From assembly GCF_019399895.1 (NCBI RefSeq), contig NC_091871.1, positions 4,617,001 to 4,681,000 of the forward strand: a stretch of DNA of 64,000 nt, written 5' to 3'. Both the position numbers and the translations under genes were made by a program. Positions within the stretch are counted from its first letter, which is position 1. Every line of letters begins with the position of its first letter. This stretch comes from Cardiocondyla obscurior. Its lineage: Eukaryota; Arthropoda; Insecta; Hymenoptera; Formicidae. The notes beneath the pieces were generated by a model. The model was not told the DNA's origin. It searched no databases and saw nothing but the letters and a program-made list of their open reading frames with translations. Shown piece by piece: positions 61,901-64,000 of this stretch.

Positions 61901-64000
61901 TCTTAAAGGCCTCGGATGGCGATAAAGAGCCGTACGGCGCTAAAGCGAAATTTCTCAATCCCGTGGTGGAAAAGGAAACGTGAGTAACGGACATATTTAC
62001 GATCTTGATTAGAGCCCTTAAGTGTTTTTGGCTTTCGTTCATTGCGGCTCGTGCCGTTATCGTGTTTAGAGGACAGAACAACATTTCTTCTCGCGGCTTT
62101 CAGGCGCAGACCAACAGATCATTACGAGAGGAGACTGTGTAAATGAAATGACGTTTTATCCACGGTCGTATGTCACGACACTCAAAGTGACAGCCGCGGT
62201 TCAGCGTGGTTAAAAAAAAAAAAAAATCGTGTTTGACACCGCGTGATCAATGTCTGAAAAACGGAAGGTAAAAGTCGCGTATGTTAATCTGATGTTCAAG
62301 ATGTGTAAGATAAATTTTACAAACTATCCTAAAACTACTGTAATCTCATAAAATTAAAACGGCACCGTCGCAAATAGACACACGGCGTAAAACGGGCATC
62401 GTAAAATTTAACGTAGGGTTTGCTGCATTAGTTGCTTGCAAAATGTAACACGAACTAGGGAATATTAACGCCTGGCGCAAGAAACTACTTGTTCGAAAAA
62501 AAATTATTCATTTACGAGAAAAGGAACTACGTTAAACGATTAATGCCTTTTTTACTAATCAATGAAGCGGAAACGTCTTTCTATTTAAAGAAAAAGTATT
62601 AAACACCATGAAAATCGCGACTCTCATTGAAAATTAATCGTGAGCCGGTCGTTTCCCGAAAGACACAGCGGGAAGCAAAGGAGACCGTGCTTTTTACTAG
62701 CGGGTGGACCGAGCTGTCGGCCGGTAAAACCTCTTGGTAAAAAATTCAGGACGCCGTCCGGGCTAATGGCCGCGCGACGGTAATTTTCAAATGATTTTTC
62801 GCCTTCTTCCACCCCTCCCCCATTTCGCCCTCGCCACTGCATCACGCTTTTTTACCGCTTTTTATTCCTCCCTCCCGCGCCACTGGCGTGCTAAAAGCTA
62901 ATGCTGCTTCGGCTTTGCGCTTGTAGCTCCTTTTTCCGCGTCCCGGCCTTCGCGCGCCGCCGCGCTATCGCGGAGCGAACGAAATTAAAATAAAAAAAAA
63001 TAAAAATAAAAAAAGGGAAGAAATAAAATATCGACGCTTCGTATCCGCTCGGTGTTGTATACAAATAAAAGTGGGCGTAACGAGCCACGTATTTCGCCGA
63101 CGAGAAATCAGATGCATCGACCGTAGAAAATGGGCGAAATTAAACGAGCGGTGATTTCGAGATTACGGATTTTAATGCACTTTCGCGCTCCATTCTGGGA
63201 ATATACTGAATTGGGGATACAGTGTAACACTTCTGCCACATATATTTTAATTATGTAATGGTTCGAATTTTTTTTTTTAATAAAGAAAAGAAATTGTCGT
63301 TCGGTACATTTTACTTTAAGCGAAGCGCCGACGTTACGTTATCGTTTTTCGGTAAATTTATAAATATATTTTTGTACAACATACTGTTACAGATATTTTG
63401 ATATGTTGATTATAAAAGCTGCCCTGCGAATTGGAATTTGTCATTGCTATTAATTTTGAAATTCCAAAACCAGAAGGAACAAAATTTATCTATCTAAATG
63501 TAATGCACTAAAGCCATTACTCGAAAATCCTTTTAGCTACGTGTCACAAATAAAATTAAACCTGTAGTTATATTTGCACTACTTTCTCCACGAAACGTGC
63601 CCTTTTTTCCTACTTTGAGCCTTCAAAGTCACGCAAAATCGATACACGTAATTTCCCATGCTTTTGTTCGAGCCGCAAAAAAATACGACGCGATAAATCG
63701 TTGTCACTCACGCGCGATTGTCGTGGACGGTAGATAGGTCAATTAGTTTAGCATTTAAAATCGCTGATATCGTCGTCCGGACCGTTCAATTAAAACGCAC
63801 TTCTGTTACGCTCGGCCGGGCGAAATCGCTTCCCAAATTTTCCGCATCGCCTACGCGGATGAAATATCCACCGAGCTCAATCGAAAACCGGATCCTAGCG
63901 ATACGACCGAGAGCCGGTGTGAATAAAAGATGAACAGAATCCTACCTTAATCCACAAGTGTAGCTAAATTTTGCACAAAATTAATTTGCGACAATAAATT
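53000..64000. other. intron, distal part in the window
   Basis: I see no exon and no RNA gene. AT-rich sequence alternates with GC-rich islands at 56400-56990, 59200-59520 and 60330-61450. A GA microsatellite lies at 55387-55405 and A/T homopolymers at 56339-56354 and 62212-62226. GCTGCTAATTGCG at 53540-53552 repeats a string at 31167-31179. Confidence 0.45.
55387..55405. repeat. GA microsatellite
   Basis: An uninterrupted GA dinucleotide tract; such tracts can bind GAGA-factor-like proteins in insects. Confidence 0.7.

Larger units (their letters stand above)
25779..64000 (+). other. netrin intron 1, at least 38 kb, open at window end
   Basis: The donor is at 25779. I looked for the next netrin exon, expected to continue the LE modules with CNCN-type cysteine patterns, and found none up to 64000. 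AT-rich DNA is interleaved with GC-rich islands (about 27540-28200, 31250-31850, 32250-33990, 34300-34760, 37430-37830, 38820-40350, 47160-47880, 50180-50640, 51420-52570, 56400-56990, 59200-59520, 60330-61450). Open frames of up to about 200 codons occur within the islands, as expected where stop codons are rare. None has a recognisable domain. Confidence 0.75.

Overview
The window looks like nuclear DNA of an insect, most likely an ant or another aculeate hymenopteran. The reasons are two recognisable insect genes with spliceosomal GT-AG introns, very long AT-rich non-coding stretches, many A/T homopolymers and GA/CA/AT microsatellites, and a strikingly high number of CG dinucleotides. The species is inferred, not proven.

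Layout on the + strand. (1) 1-3239: upstream non-coding sequence or intron, with a GC-rich, promoter-like patch near 2.4-2.75 kb. (2) 3240-11039: eight phase-consistent exons forming the C-terminal 963 residues of a winged eye / BAHD1-type chromatin protein. The N-terminal part is Pro/Tyr/Gly-rich, followed by a cysteine-rich segment, an acidic/lysine-rich disordered segment and a C-terminal BAH domain. The 5' exons lie outside the window or were not recognised. (3) 11040-about 18.8 kb: AT-rich sequence that may be a long 3' UTR, containing a TTAA-flanked piggyBac-type MITE. (4) About 18.8-23.4 kb: intergenic. (5) About 23.4-24.4 kb: GC-rich promoter/leader region of a netrin gene. (6) 24407-25778: first coding exon of netrin (signal peptide, laminin N-terminal domain, a roughly 108-residue insert and the first LE module). 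(7) 25779-64000: the start of a giant netrin intron, over 38 kb and still open at the window edge. It is a mosaic of AT-rich DNA and GC-rich islands, with repeats, hairpins and MITE-like pieces, and no exon that I can support.

The two genes act in different processes: a chromatin regulator that probably reads histone marks, and a secreted axon-guidance cue. Nothing in the sequence suggests a joint pathway. The best leads beyond ordinary annotation are two diverged copies of a TTAA-target MITE family, a second dispersed repeat in the netrin intron, a 17-bp hairpin near 31.2 kb, a NAGNAG tandem acceptor and mutually exclusive RNA foldbacks in one wge exon, an undescribed Cys-rich segment in wge, and a large insert in the netrin domain VI-LE junction. 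I found no CRISPR array, rRNA, tRNA, recognisable transposase or prokaryote-like operon.
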